Positions 34,318 to 42,654 are shown, counted from the stretch's first letter. The stretch is 64,000 nucleotides of DNA from Pedobacter gandavensis (GCF_014172405.1 NZ_WNXC01000002.1:434001-498000), one strand, 5' to 3'. Translations and numbers: made by a program. Notes: generated by a model not told the origin, from the letters alone.

Positions 34318-35106
34318 TTATTGTTCTTCTTTAAGTGCATTGAAAAATTCTCTGATGGGTTGAAAAGAAGGATGTAAAGACACCACCTCACCAAATATCA
34401 ATAGTGCAGGGGCTTCAATTCCTTTTTCTTCTACGGTTTCCAATATAGTATCAACCACCCCAATCGCTAGTTTTTCATTTTGCGTAGAGCCGCTTTGAAT
34501 TGCTGCTACAGGTAGCTGACCTTTTCCTTCATTTTGGAAAAGTTTCACAATTTCTTTCAGTTTCCCCAATCCCATTAATACGACCACAGTAGCTTTAGAC
34601 CTTGCTGCTTCATACAAATCGTTAGAAATTTTCCCAGAGGCTGTGGTTCCTGTAACCACCCAAAAGCTTTCGCTTAATCCGCGGTGTGTCACCGGAATTT
34701 GTTGTAATCCTGGAACAGATATCGAGCTCGATAAACCAGGAATCACGGTTACCGGGATACTATAACCTGCAGCAAAATCCAATTCTTCATAGCCTCTGCC
34801 AAACACAAAAGGATCACCACCTTTTAAGCGCACTACATGACCATAGTTAAGGGCATAATCAATCATCAGTTTGTTCACTGCATCTTGCGAATAAGAATGT
34901 TCTCCGGAACGCTTTCCTACATATACTTTAATCGCCTCCGGGTTGGCATAATCCAATACCCCTTCATTCACTAAAGCATCGTACAAAACCACATCCGCTG
35001 ATTTCAATGCATTTGCGCCTCTCATTGTGATCAATTCAGGATCACCAGGGCCGGCACCTACCAAAGTAATTTTTGGCTCTTTGTTGTTTATATTTTTAGT
35101 GCTCAT
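34318..35106 (-). CDS. cobA: Uroporphyrinogen-III C-methyltransferase (SUMT)
   Basis: This 262-residue tetrapyrrole methyltransferase makes precorrin-2 from uroporphyrinogen III with two SAM. It has VGAGPGDPELITMRGANAL, VLYDALVN, the VRLKGGDPFVFGRGYEE motif, VIPGLSSSISVPGLQQIPVTHRG and VVLMGLGKL. Together with the dehydrogenase/ferrochelatase domain encoded next to it, it completes siroheme synthesis for the sulfite reductase at the head of the operon. Its start overlaps the sulfite reductase stop by 1 nt. Confidence 0.95.
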   Translation of the reverse strand: MSTKNINNKEPKITLVGAGPGDPELITMRGANALKSADVVLYDALVNEGVLDYANPEAIKVYVGKRSGEHSYSQDAVNKLMIDYALNYGHVVRLKGGDPFVFGRGYEELDFAAGYSIPVTVIPGLSSSISVPGLQQIPVTHRGLSESFWVVTGTTASGKISNDLYEAARSKATVVVLMGLGKLKEIVKLFQNEGKGQLPVAAIQSGSTQNEKLAIGVVDTILETVEEKGIEAPALLIFGEVVSLHPSFQPIREFFNALKEEQ

Positions 35107-37193
35107 TAGATTTGCTCCTCTCTTTTTGCATTAATCTGATTAAAAAAATCTGTTACATCAGCCAGATAAGCGGTAGCAAATTCTGCTGTAGGCTCATTCT
35201 TATTAATCTGTAATACCAGTTCATTAAAAGTACTTTTCAGTTTAAACGCTCCTGTTTCTACATAATGGGTATCAAACTCACGAATCACACCGATTTGCGT
35301 ACTGCTGTTTACCGCTTTATCCAGTAAAAGTGCTTTTGCTGCGTTAACAAATACCGCATAAGTATGGTAAATGGCGTCAGACCAGGCTTCCGCTTCAAAG
35401 GAGGCCTTCGCCCAACCTAGTTTTTCTTCTGCTTCTAAAAGTAAAGTCGCCACTAAGTCGATCACTACACCCGCACATTCTCCAACACCAATAGCGGTAT
35501 TAAAGATCTCTTCATGCCCCCAATCTACGTATTCTTCCTCTTTCAAAGTAGTCAAATCTGCCAGCGGCTTTAACAACTGGTAGAAATAATCTTTCCCTTG
35601 TCTGTCGTAATAATGGTGGAAACTTTCTACCGTATTGCTGTTGGCACTAAAATCGTTCAATATTGTTCTTAACACCGCCGTAGCACGCTTAGAAGGTGCT
35701 TTAATCACTCTTTCCGCAACTCTTCCTTCACCGTCACCAACGGTGCCTCCACCCAACATGACCTGTACTGCAGGTACGACCTTCCCATTTGCTTTTACTG
35801 AACTGCCATGGAAACCGATATGCGCCAAACCATGCTGACCACAAGAATTCATACAGCCGCTGATTTTGATTTTGATGTCTTTATCATAAATCAACTCTGG
35901 AAACTCTTCATAGATCACTTCTTCCAATGCTACAGAAAGCGACATACTGTTTGAAATCCCCAGGTTACAAGTATCTGTTCCAGGGCAAGTGGTTACATCA
36001 CCGATGCTGTCGAATCCGGGGGTAGCAAAATCTAATGCCTTTAATTCGACATACAAAGCTGGTAAAGCGCCTGCTCTAACAAATTTTAAAAGTAGCCCTT
36101 GGTTTTGTGTGATGCGAATTTCATCCGCCACATAAGCGCTAATCCCTGCCACTAATTTACGGGCACGATCAGTTTTAATATCGCCAACCGGTACCTTTAT
36201 ATATACGCCATAAAAGCCTGGTTGCTTTTGCTCCACTACATTTGTAGCGCGCCAATGTTGATAATCTAAAGTATCCACTACATCCAGGTGAGGATAGTCC
36301 AATAGCGCAGGTGGCTCAGGAGAAAGAACGGAATCCCTATCGATCTTAAAAGATTTTGATTTATTGGCGATTCTTTCCTCCTCAATTAATCTCAATAATT
36401 CTTCTAATCCCAGTTTCTGCACTAAATATTTAAGACGTGCTTTATTTCTATTTGTACGTTCTCCGTAACGGTCAAAGACTCTCAATACGGATTCTGCATA
36501 AGGAATAATCTGATCCTCCGGAAGAAAATCATGCACCAAACTGGCAAGAAATGGTTGTGCACCTAAACCACCACCCAGCATTACTTTAAAACCACGTTCT
36601 CCTTTTTCGTTGATTTTAGGAATAAAACCAAGATCATGGATATAGCTATAGGCCGTATCTTTTTCATCTGAAGAGAAAGAAAACTTAATCTTTCTGCCCA
36701 TTTCCTGGCAAATTGGATTGCGTAAGAAGTAAGTGAAAAATGCATGGGCATAAGGAGAAACGTCAAACAGTTCATTTGGGTTGATCCCTGAATCCGGAGA
36801 GGAGGTTACATTTCTTACCGTATTTCCACAAGCTTCACGGATCGTTACGTCATCGCGTTCCAACTCTTCCCACAATTGCGGGGTTCTGTCTAAACTCACA
36901 TAATGAATCTGAATGTCCTGCCTGGTGGTCAAGTGGAGATTTCCACTGCCATACTCATCAGAAACATCTGCGATGCGTAATAGTTGTTTGAAGGTAACTT
37001 TCCCAAAAGGCAATTTTATACGCACCATTTGTACACCAGGCTGTCTTTGTCCGTAAACACCACGAGCAAGGCGCAGGCTTCTAAATTTCTCCTCATGGAT
37101 TTTTCCTTCCCGGAAGGCTCTGATCTTTTTCTCGAGATCAATAATATCCTTCTCAACAACAGGATTTTCTAACTCTGTTCTAAAACTTTGCAT
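35106..37193 (-). CDS. Sulfite reductase (siroheme/4Fe-4S, ferredoxin type) with C-terminal HEPN domain
   Basis: This 695-residue enzyme would reduce sulfite to sulfide. Two ferrite-reductase-like repeats are visible: LHLTTRQDIQIHYVSL (about 70-85) with RNVTSSPDSGI in the first half, and the cluster/siroheme ligands TCPGTDTCNLG and SGCMNSCGQHG in the second. The last 140 residues are helical (VDWGHEEIFNTAIGVGECAG; AIYHTYAVFVNAAKALL) and resemble a HEPN domain, an unusual appendage. I use the ATG at 37193 (MQSFRTELENP); the frame is open for 32 more codons, but that stretch contains a terminator hairpin. It is the first structural gene of the cys operon, behind a Cys-codon leader peptide. Confidence 0.88.
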   Translation of the reverse strand: MQSFRTELENPVVEKDIIDLEKKIRAFREGKIHEEKFRSLRLARGVYGQRQPGVQMVRIKLPFGKVTFKQLLRIADVSDEYGSGNLHLTTRQDIQIHYVSLDRTPQLWEELERDDVTIREACGNTVRNVTSSPDSGINPNELFDVSPYAHAFFTYFLRNPICQEMGRKIKFSFSSDEKDTAYSYIHDLGFIPKINEKGERGFKVMLGGGLGAQPFLASLVHDFLPEDQIIPYAESVLRVFDRYGERTNRNKARLKYLVQKLGLEELLRLIEEERIANKSKSFKIDRDSVLSPEPPALLDYPHLDVVDTLDYQHWRATNVVEQKQPGFYGVYIKVPVGDIKTDRARKLVAGISAYVADEIRITQNQGLLLKFVRAGALPALYVELKALDFATPGFDSIGDVTTCPGTDTCNLGISNSMSLSVALEEVIYEEFPELIYDKDIKIKISGCMNSCGQHGLAHIGFHGSSVKANGKVVPAVQVMLGGGTVGDGEGRVAERVIKAPSKRATAVLRTILNDFSANSNTVESFHHYYDRQGKDYFYQLLKPLADLTTLKEEEYVDWGHEEIFNTAIGVGECAGVVIDLVATLLLEAEEKLGWAKASFEAEAWSDAIYHTYAVFVNAAKALLLDKAVNSSTQIGVIREFDTHYVETGAFKLKSTFNELVLQINKNEPTAEFATAYLADVTDFFNQINAKREEQI

Positions 37194-37213
37194 AGTACGT
37201 TTGGTCTTATTTG

Positions 37214-37251
37214 AAAAAAGCTTCTTCTGTCGGGAGACTGAAGAAGCTTTT
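37214..37251 (-). terminator. Attenuator hairpin in the leader of the sulfate-assimilation operon
   Basis: On the minus strand AAAAGCTTCTTC pairs with GAAGAAGCTTTT (12 bp), continued by GTC/GAC closing a 4-nt loop; the T-run ends 20 nt before the sulfite reductase ATG. It is a classic intrinsic terminator inside the leader, 30 nt after the leader-peptide stop codon. A competing pairing of GGCTGTAAAGAG (37274-37263) with CTTCTTCAGTC would disrupt it. Confidence 0.8.
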
Positions 37252-37281
37252 AAATATTTTTTCTCTTTACAGCCGAAATCA

Positions 37282-37338
37282 TTAAACACACATACAGTGG
37301 TTTAACATTAGATTCCCGTTGTAAATCGTTTGGTTCAT
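37282..37338 (-). CDS. Cysteine-codon leader peptide of the sulfate-assimilation operon (18 aa)
   Basis: The frame encodes MNQTIYNGNLMLNHCMCV, ending with TGT-ATG-TGT-GTT-TAA followed at once by TGA. Two cysteine codons flank a methionine codon right before the stop. A TATATTTG box ends 4 nt before the ATG, so the peptide should be translated from the very 5' end of the message. About 30 nt after the stop begins an intrinsic terminator, then the sulfite reductase gene. This is the arrangement of an amino-acid attenuator: shortage of Cys-tRNA would stall ribosomes at the Cys codons and let transcription continue. I found it by reading the leader; homologues would need a search. Confidence 0.7.
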   Translation of the reverse strand: MNQTIYNGNLMLNHCMCV

Positions 37339-37342
37339 AAAA

Positions 37343-37350
37343 CAAATATA
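37343..37350 (-). promoter_or_regulatory. -7 promoter box of the cys operon leader
   Basis: TATATTTG on the minus strand, 4 nt before the leader-peptide ATG at 37338. The 327 bp between this box and the metallophosphoesterase start (37678) are A+T-rich and show no gene or clear element. Confidence 0.65.
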
Positions 37351-37677
37351 TAAAGTATATAGGTTTAGTAGTACATAATCCAGACAACTAATTTATAACT
37401 CGTTGTTTTTCAGATGATTAATTTACTACCAATTCTATGGGATTAATTATAAACAAACAAAATAGATTGATTATTAGTAGATTACCACCTATGCTTTTAA
37501 TCCATATTTTTCAAGATTGATTCCGAAATTCCTTTCTGTTTCCAATTTCCAACCCACAAACTTTACTCCGATTTCCAGCCATCTGATCCATTTCCTAATC
37601 ATCGGGAAAATGTCAAATTGACAACGATCAAAACAAAATCCCTTCTGAAAACTTACATTTATAATTGTAAGCCTTTT

Positions 37678-38868
37678 ATGAAAAGAAAAATCAACCTTTT
37701 ACCTTTTGCCATTATCACCGGTTTCGTTTTATTAATCAACTGGTATGTCCTTTCCGGAATTGAAACCCTGACTAGTAGCAGCTGGCTGAGTCCAATATTT
37801 TGGGGCTTCCTCATCTTCATTTTGGCTTCACTGGCCTATTCCATTCAGCGTATGCGCAATAATGGAATGGATATCTTTTTCAAAATTACCACGCATACTT
37901 TTTTAGTATTGATGACCAGTGAGTTGATCTTTATTCTCATTTTAATGATTGGAGATGGCTATCGCCTGATTACCGGAGGATCAAGAAGTGTCTATTGGGT
38001 AGAATTTGGCCTGGCGTTATTTTTCATTACCATTCTGATTTTCCTATACGGCATTATTAAAGGCAAATATGCTTATCGAATCATTAAACACACCCTATTC
38101 TTCGACGAACTACCTGAACAATTTGACGGTTTCCTCATTACTCAGATTTCAGACGTACATGCAGGTAGTTTCAAAAATGCGAAAGCAGTACAAAAAGGCA
38201 TTGACCTTATCAAAGCACAGAATTCAGACCTCTTCGTCTTCACCGGAGACCTTGTAAATAATAAAGCGGAAGAAATTGTCCCATGGATGGGGCATTTTTC
38301 GCAGGTTAAGGCTCGCCATGGGCAGTTTTCAATACTCGGAAACCATGATTATGGAGATTACATCAAATGGGAAACCGAAGCTGCCAAACAAGCAAACCTG
38401 GAGGCCCTAAAAAAACATCATGCAGAAATGGGTTATCGATTACTTTTAGATGAACATGTACGCATTGAAAAAAATGGCCAACACATTATCCTTGCGGGCG
38501 TAGAAAACTGGGGGATTGGCTTTGGAGAGCGTGGCGACTTGAAGAAAGCTTTACAAGAGGTAAATCCTGATGATTTTAAGGTATTGCTCTCACATGACCC
38601 TACCCATTGGGATGCCGAAGTGAAAAAATGGCCTTCAAAAATCCAGTTGACCTTATCTGGCCATACCCATGGGATGCAATTTGGCATTGAGGCATTTGGG
38701 ATTAAATGGAGTCCTGTGAAATACCGATATGCACATTGGGCAGGAATCACGAGTGCAAATGGCAGATACCTGAATATTAACAGGGGATTTGGTTTCCTTG
38801 GTTTTTCTGGCAGAGTGGGAATTTGGCCAGAAATTACCGTAATTGAATTAAAGAAAACGAGACGATAA
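37678..38868 (+). CDS. Membrane-anchored metallophosphoesterase
   Basis: This 396-residue protein has about four N-terminal TMs (residues 5-145) and a calcineurin-like phosphoesterase domain with all metal motifs: QISDVHAGSF, FTGDLVNN, LGNHDYGDY, LLSHDPTHWDAE and LSGHTHGMQFG. Relatives (YkuE/YaeI-like) are UDP-2,3-diacylglucosamine or phospholipid pyrophosphatases, but the substrate here is unknown. I use the ATG at 37678 because the open frame to 37618 begins with TTG and adds no family sequence. It is divergent from the cys operon. Confidence 0.85.
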   Translation: MKRKINLLPFAIITGFVLLINWYVLSGIETLTSSSWLSPIFWGFLIFILASLAYSIQRMRNNGMDIFFKITTHTFLVLMTSELIFILILMIGDGYRLITGGSRSVYWVEFGLALFFITILIFLYGIIKGKYAYRIIKHTLFFDELPEQFDGFLITQISDVHAGSFKNAKAVQKGIDLIKAQNSDLFVFTGDLVNNKAEEIVPWMGHFSQVKARHGQFSILGNHDYGDYIKWETEAAKQANLEALKKHHAEMGYRLLLDEHVRIEKNGQHIILAGVENWGIGFGERGDLKKALQEVNPDDFKVLLSHDPTHWDAEVKKWPSKIQLTLSGHTHGMQFGIEAFGIKWSPVKYRYAHWAGITSANGRYLNINRGFGFLGFSGRVGIWPEITVIELKKTRR

Positions 38869-38882
38869 GTCCCGTTCTCTTT
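38850..38882. terminator. Bidirectional terminator
   Basis: AAAGAAAACGAGAC/GTCCCGTTCTCTTT stem with two wobble pairs and a 5-nt loop, overlapping the stop of the metallophosphoesterase and serving the convergent cysteine desulfurase. Confidence 0.7.
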
Positions 38883-38927
38883 AATTCAAGATTAATATAC
38901 AACCAAAAATCTTAGCTGAAACTTCTC

Positions 38928-40091
38928 TTAAAATACATCTGCATAAGCGGATATCCCTACTTTCGTATAACATTTCGCCAGCTTTTCAACCGCATAATCT
39001 AACTCCTCTTCGGTATTGTATCTGCTAAAAGAGAATCTAATGGTAGACCTCCCAAATGGAGTTCCTAGTGCATTGAGTACATGAGAAGCCGCAGCGGAAT
39101 GACTGTTACAAGCGCTTCCTCCGGATACTGAAATCTGATGTTGATCCAGATGAGAAAGCAGCTGAATTCCGCTTTGCGGATCAGGAAGAGAAACACTCAA
39201 CACACTATTTAAGCTCTTTTCCGTATTTGCTGAATTTCCATTGAAGTCAATATCAGCAATTCTATCCTTCAATCTATAAATCAGACGTTCCTTTAGTCTG
39301 ATCAAATGTTGTTGAGTAACCTCCCGATTCCGATAACTTATTTCTAATGCTTTAGCCAAGCCAACAATACCAGTTACATTTTCCGTACCTGCCCGCTGTT
39401 TTTGCTCCTGCGCACCTCCATTAATTAAAGGATAAAGGGCTTGTCTGGTATTTCTATATAAAAACCCCACTCCTTTCGGTCCGTGGAATTTATGGGCAGA
39501 ACCGACCAGGAAATCCGCATTCAATTGACGTGTATCGTAACGGTACTGCCCCATAGACTGGACCGTATCAGAATGAAAAACAGCGCGATATCTTTTACAA
39601 ATCTCAGCAATGGCTTCAATATCGTTTAAGTTTCCAATCTCATTGTTCCCATGCATCACAGAAACAAAGGCACGCTCATTGGCACCCAGCAATTGTTCTA
39701 AATGTCCTAAAGAAAGATTTCCCAACGCATCATGTTGAAGGTAAGCAATCCGGATTTCTCCATTTTTCTCCAAAGCCTGCAAAGTATGCAACACCGCATG
39801 GTGTTCAAAAGCAGAAGTGATGGCCAGTTTGATGCCATTACTGCGAATGCCAGAAATGATGGCCGTATTATCGGCCTCCGAGCCCCCGGAAGTAAATACG
39901 ATATGGTCTGGACTGGCATTGAGGAGGTCAGCAATAATCCCTCTAGCCTGGGCAATAGCAACCTTGGCGCTCCGACCATGGTGGTGCGAAGAAGATGGAT
40001 TTCCAAAATTTTCAAAAAAGTAGGGCTCCATGGCCAGGAATACTTCTCTGTTTAAAGGTGTCGTTGCGGCATTGTCTAAATAAATTCTCAT
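38928..40091 (-). CDS. Cysteine desulfurase (NifS/IscS family)
   Basis: This 387-residue PLP enzyme removes sulfur from cysteine. It has the N-terminal YLDNAATTPL, TSGGSEADNTAI, the His of HGNNEIGN, the PLP lysine in GSAHKFHGPKG (Lys201), RAGTENV and the persulfide cysteine in SGGSACNS (Cys328). The short active-site loop places it with the IscS/NifS class I group. There is no scaffold gene next to it. A SAM-I riboswitch (40290-40192) and a TATCTTTG promoter lie upstream on the same strand, so its expression is probably tied to SAM level. Confidence 0.92.
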   Translation of the reverse strand: MRIYLDNAATTPLNREVFLAMEPYFFENFGNPSSSHHHGRSAKVAIAQARGIIADLLNASPDHIVFTSGGSEADNTAIISGIRSNGIKLAITSAFEHHAVLHTLQALEKNGEIRIAYLQHDALGNLSLGHLEQLLGANERAFVSVMHGNNEIGNLNDIEAIAEICKRYRAVFHSDTVQSMGQYRYDTRQLNADFLVGSAHKFHGPKGVGFLYRNTRQALYPLINGGAQEQKQRAGTENVTGIVGLAKALEISYRNREVTQQHLIRLKERLIYRLKDRIADIDFNGNSANTEKSLNSVLSVSLPDPQSGIQLLSHLDQHQISVSGGSACNSHSAAASHVLNALGTPFGRSTIRFSFSRYNTEEELDYAVEKLAKCYTKVGISAYADVF

Positions 40092-40191
40092 GCGAATTGG
40101 TTTAATAGATTAAAAAATAATCTACTTAATCAGTACACAAGTAAAGGCATTGGACGAGTTTCTTAGAAAATTAAACCTTGTTTTCTAACAA

Positions 40192-40290
40192 CTTATCTCT
40201 TCCGCCAATGGCGGACAGGAATTAGCACCTTATTAATTTAACAGGTTGCTAAGACATCACAGGGCCTTTCCCTCAGTCTTTCTGGATAAG
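40192..40290 (-). ncRNA. SAM-I (S-box) riboswitch aptamer
   Basis: On the minus strand the aptamer begins CTTATC and ends GATAAG (P1). In between are the S-box core elements GAGGGA, AAGGCCC, TGATGT, TTAGCAACC and AAGGTGCTAATTCC, followed by the CCGCCATTGGCGG P4-type hairpin. It begins about 25 nt after a TATCTTTG box (40326-40319) and ends 100 nt before the cysteine desulfurase ATG. The expression platform is not obvious: a TTAGAAAA/TTTTCTAA hairpin and a TAGATT/AATCTA hairpin lie in the gap, neither followed by a clear T-tract. Confidence 0.93.
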
Positions 40291-40318
40291 TAAATAAATG
40301 TATGAACTTTATTAGTGA

Positions 40319-40326
40319 CAAAGATA
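40319..40326 (-). promoter_or_regulatory. -7 promoter box of the SAM-riboswitch/cysteine desulfurase transcript
   Basis: TATCTTTG on the minus strand with a TTG 18 nt upstream of it. The rest of 40092-40495 holds the riboswitch and, near 40452, the promoter of the next + strand gene. Confidence 0.65.
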
Positions 40327-40451
40327 CAATAAAGTCTACCAAATCAATAGTCTTTATTGAAATATTTATTCATTTTTCAATTTTGGTCATATAATTGCTA
40401 ATTCTACCTAAGAAATAACGGATTTTGACAGTATTTAAAGTTTCAATTCCA

Positions 40452-40459
40452 TATTTTTG
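40452..40459 (+). promoter_or_regulatory. -7 promoter box of the CDP-alcohol phosphotransferase/GtrA operon
   Basis: TATTTTTG on the + strand, 36 nt before the ATG at 40496. Confidence 0.45.
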
Positions 40460-40495
40460 CAGCATATTCTATAAGAGTATAATTACACAACCTGA

Positions 40496-41224
40496 ATGGA
40501 AGAAAATAAATTGAGAGAAGAGGCGCATCAAGTAACTGGCGACAACAGTATTTTAAAAAGAATATTCCAGGATAGAAAAAGAACCAATATTTTAAGCGGT
40601 GTAGAGCAAAGCACAATTTCCTGGTTGGTTAAGCGTGTTCCTACCTTTATCACTTCAGATATGCTGACGTTTATAGGCACAGCTGGTTCAGTAATTGTAC
40701 TATTAAGTTTCATCCTTGGTACTTATGTAGGTAGAGAATACCTGCTATTAGGCCCAATAGGCTTAGCGATCAACTGGTTTGGTGATTCCTTAGATGGAAG
40801 AATCGCTTATTATAGAAACATTCCCCGTAAATGGTACGGTTTTTCATTAGATATCATTATGGATTGGGTAAGTACGGTCCTGATTGGCTTAGGTTACCTG
40901 GTTTATGCCAGAAATGAATATGAATTAATTGCTTTTATATTTGTCGCATTATATGGATGGGCCATGATCATCTCCCAGCTGCGTTATAAAATCACTGATA
41001 TTTACAGTATCGATGCAGGTGTGGTGGGACCTACTGAAATTCGAATCATTCTGGCGATTATCATTATCTTAGAAGTACTTTTTGGCCATCTAATTGAATA
41101 TTTTGCCACTGGTATCTGTGTGGTCTTATTCATCATCAACTTCCTGGACACGAAGAAACTGTTAAAACTAGGTGACATCAGGGATAACGCAGAACGAGAA
41201 GCAAAACAACAAAAGGCACGTTAA
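40496..41224 (+). CDS. CDP-alcohol phosphatidyltransferase-like membrane protein
   Basis: This 242-residue protein has about six TMs. The family motif DxxDGxxAR-x8-9-GxxxDxxxD appears as DSLDGRIAYYRNIPRKW followed by YGFSLDIIMD: the metal-binding aspartates are kept, but the Arg after Ala is Tyr with an Arg two residues later. Relatives join a CDP-linked alcohol to a second alcohol to make phospholipids such as inositol or glycerol types. The 1-nt overlap with the following GtrA gene implies a joint role in making or moving a lipid-linked group (inference). Confidence 0.82.
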   Translation: MEENKLREEAHQVTGDNSILKRIFQDRKRTNILSGVEQSTISWLVKRVPTFITSDMLTFIGTAGSVIVLLSFILGTYVGREYLLLGPIGLAINWFGDSLDGRIAYYRNIPRKWYGFSLDIIMDWVSTVLIGLGYLVYARNEYELIAFIFVALYGWAMIISQLRYKITDIYSIDAGVVGPTEIRIILAIIIILEVLFGHLIEYFATGICVVLFIINFLDTKKLLKLGDIRDNAEREAKQQKAR

Positions 41225-41670
41225 TGAGCATTAAGAAATCTGCATTCGTTTTTGCAAAAGCACAGGTTTCTGCTTTCTCTGGTGGCATTATCGATTACCT
41301 GATCATGATCGCTTGCACAGAACTATTGCACATTCACTATACCATTTCTATCGCTATTGGTGGCATCATTGGTGCCATCGTTAACTTTTCTATCAACCGT
41401 TACTGGACCTTTAGTGCCAACCAATCTAATCAGCTTCCCGTCGGCAAGCAACTGATCAAATTTATATTTGTAGTTGCTGGTAGTATTTTTCTGAAATCTT
41501 CCGGAACTTATCTTTTTACGAATATGCTGCGCCTGGATTATAAGATCACCAGGATCATGGTGGATATATTGGTTTCCCTGGGTTTCAATTACACCCTACA
41601 AAAATATTGGGTATTTAAAAAAACCGAAAGTGATTCAAAAACACCACAGGTATCAGAGCTAAATAGCTAA
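41224..41670 (+). CDS. GtrA-family membrane protein
   Basis: This 148-residue protein has four predicted TMs spanning nearly its whole length, matching the GtrA family of small membrane proteins thought to flip polyprenyl-linked sugars (bactoprenol-glucose). Recognisable pieces are SGGIIDYLIMIACTELL, the NFSINRYWTFS motif and GFNYTLQKYWVF. Translation is coupled with the CDP-alcohol transferase gene by a TAATG overlap. No glycosyltransferase partner is adjacent. Confidence 0.88.
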   Translation: MSIKKSAFVFAKAQVSAFSGGIIDYLIMIACTELLHIHYTISIAIGGIIGAIVNFSINRYWTFSANQSNQLPVGKQLIKFIFVVAGSIFLKSSGTYLFTNMLRLDYKITRIMVDILVSLGFNYTLQKYWVFKKTESDSKTPQVSELNS

Positions 41671-41762
41671 TCAACGTATTATAGAGGTAGACCAAAACAC
41701 CGATCAGTAAAAAGTACCATTTTATAGCCAATTAGTACCGCTTAAAAATCCCGGTTAAGCAG

Positions 41763-41770
41763 TATCTTTG
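41763..41770 (+). promoter_or_regulatory. -7 promoter box, leaderless geometry, for the AraC regulator
   Basis: TATCTTTG ends 3 nt before the ATG at 41774. Confidence 0.6.
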
Positions 41771-41773
41771 TAT

Positions 41774-42643
41774 ATGAAGAATGACATTCCTGTTTATGAC
41801 ATCAGTACTTTTGAAGAATACAAAAATGCAGGTATCCTTGTCAGCAGGTTTGGCCATTATTCAAAGCAGTATTTACACTTACATTCGGCACACCGTCACT
41901 CCTTTTACCACATGGTTTGTTTTACTAAAGGGAGCGGACTTCAGACGATAGATTTCAAAAACTACCCTGTATTACCTGGAATGATTTACTTCATGACCCC
42001 TGGACAAGTACACAGTTGGGCTTTTGAATCTGAAGTGGAAGGATACATCATCAATTTCTCTGAAAATTACTTCAAGTCATTTTTATACAATCCACTCTAT
42101 CTGGAGAATTTCAGTTTCTTTGATGAGCATTCCGGTGATGCAGTATTGGTATTACCAGAGCAAACCATGACAAAGGTAGTCTCCCTTTTTGAAGAGATCC
42201 TTCATGAAGGAAAGGAATCAAGGCCATTTGATGCCGATCTGGTAAAGTTACTTATGCTAAATATTTTTATTCAGGTATCCAGAGGATTGAGTTTAAAGCA
42301 GCAACCCCAGACCAATTCCTACAACCAAACCCTGCTTAAAAGTTTTAAAAAATTAATTGAAACCAATTTTATAGAATTGAGGTTTCCTAAACAATATGCC
42401 GAACTTCTGTACATTACTCCAAATCATTTAAATGCATTATGCAACGATCTTTTGGGTATTTCTGCAGGTCAGCTTATTCGGGATAGAGTGATTTTAGAGG
42501 CGAAACGTTTGTTGATCAATATGGAGCTTTCCATAGCGGAAATATCGGAGAAGCTGGCTTTTAGTGACCCCTCCTATTTTATAAAATTCTTCAAAAAACA
42601 AGTGGATTCAACCCCAGATAAATTTAGAAAACAAGATAAATAA
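41774..42643 (+). CDS. AraC-family transcriptional regulator
   Basis: This 289-residue protein has an N-terminal cupin-like sensor domain (about 15-155, with HRHSFYHMVCFTKGSG and MTPGQVHSWAFE) and a C-terminal AraC/XylS double HTH (about 190-289, LLYITPNHLNALCNDLLG and IAEISEKLAFSDPSYFIKFF). The start is the ATG at 41774, directly after a TAnnTTTG box; the frame extends two codons to a TTG. The effector is unknown. DUF983 follows 11 nt later, so the two are probably in one transcript. Confidence 0.9.
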   Translation: MKNDIPVYDISTFEEYKNAGILVSRFGHYSKQYLHLHSAHRHSFYHMVCFTKGSGLQTIDFKNYPVLPGMIYFMTPGQVHSWAFESEVEGYIINFSENYFKSFLYNPLYLENFSFFDEHSGDAVLVLPEQTMTKVVSLFEEILHEGKESRPFDADLVKLLMLNIFIQVSRGLSLKQQPQTNSYNQTLLKSFKKLIETNFIELRFPKQYAELLYITPNHLNALCNDLLGISAGQLIRDRVILEAKRLLINMELSIAEISEKLAFSDPSYFIKFFKKQVDSTPDKFRKQDK

Positions 42644-42654
42644 AACACACAGAT

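Noticed and set aside
37194..37350. SAM riboswitch in the cys operon leader
   Set aside because: None of the S-box core elements (GAGGGA, GGCCC, GCAACC, GGTGCTAATTCC) are present; the short Cys-rich frame and terminator explain the leader better.
37618..37677. Upstream TTG start for the metallophosphoesterase
   Set aside because: The added 20 residues have no counterpart in relatives, and an ATG at 37678 precedes a normal membrane N terminus.
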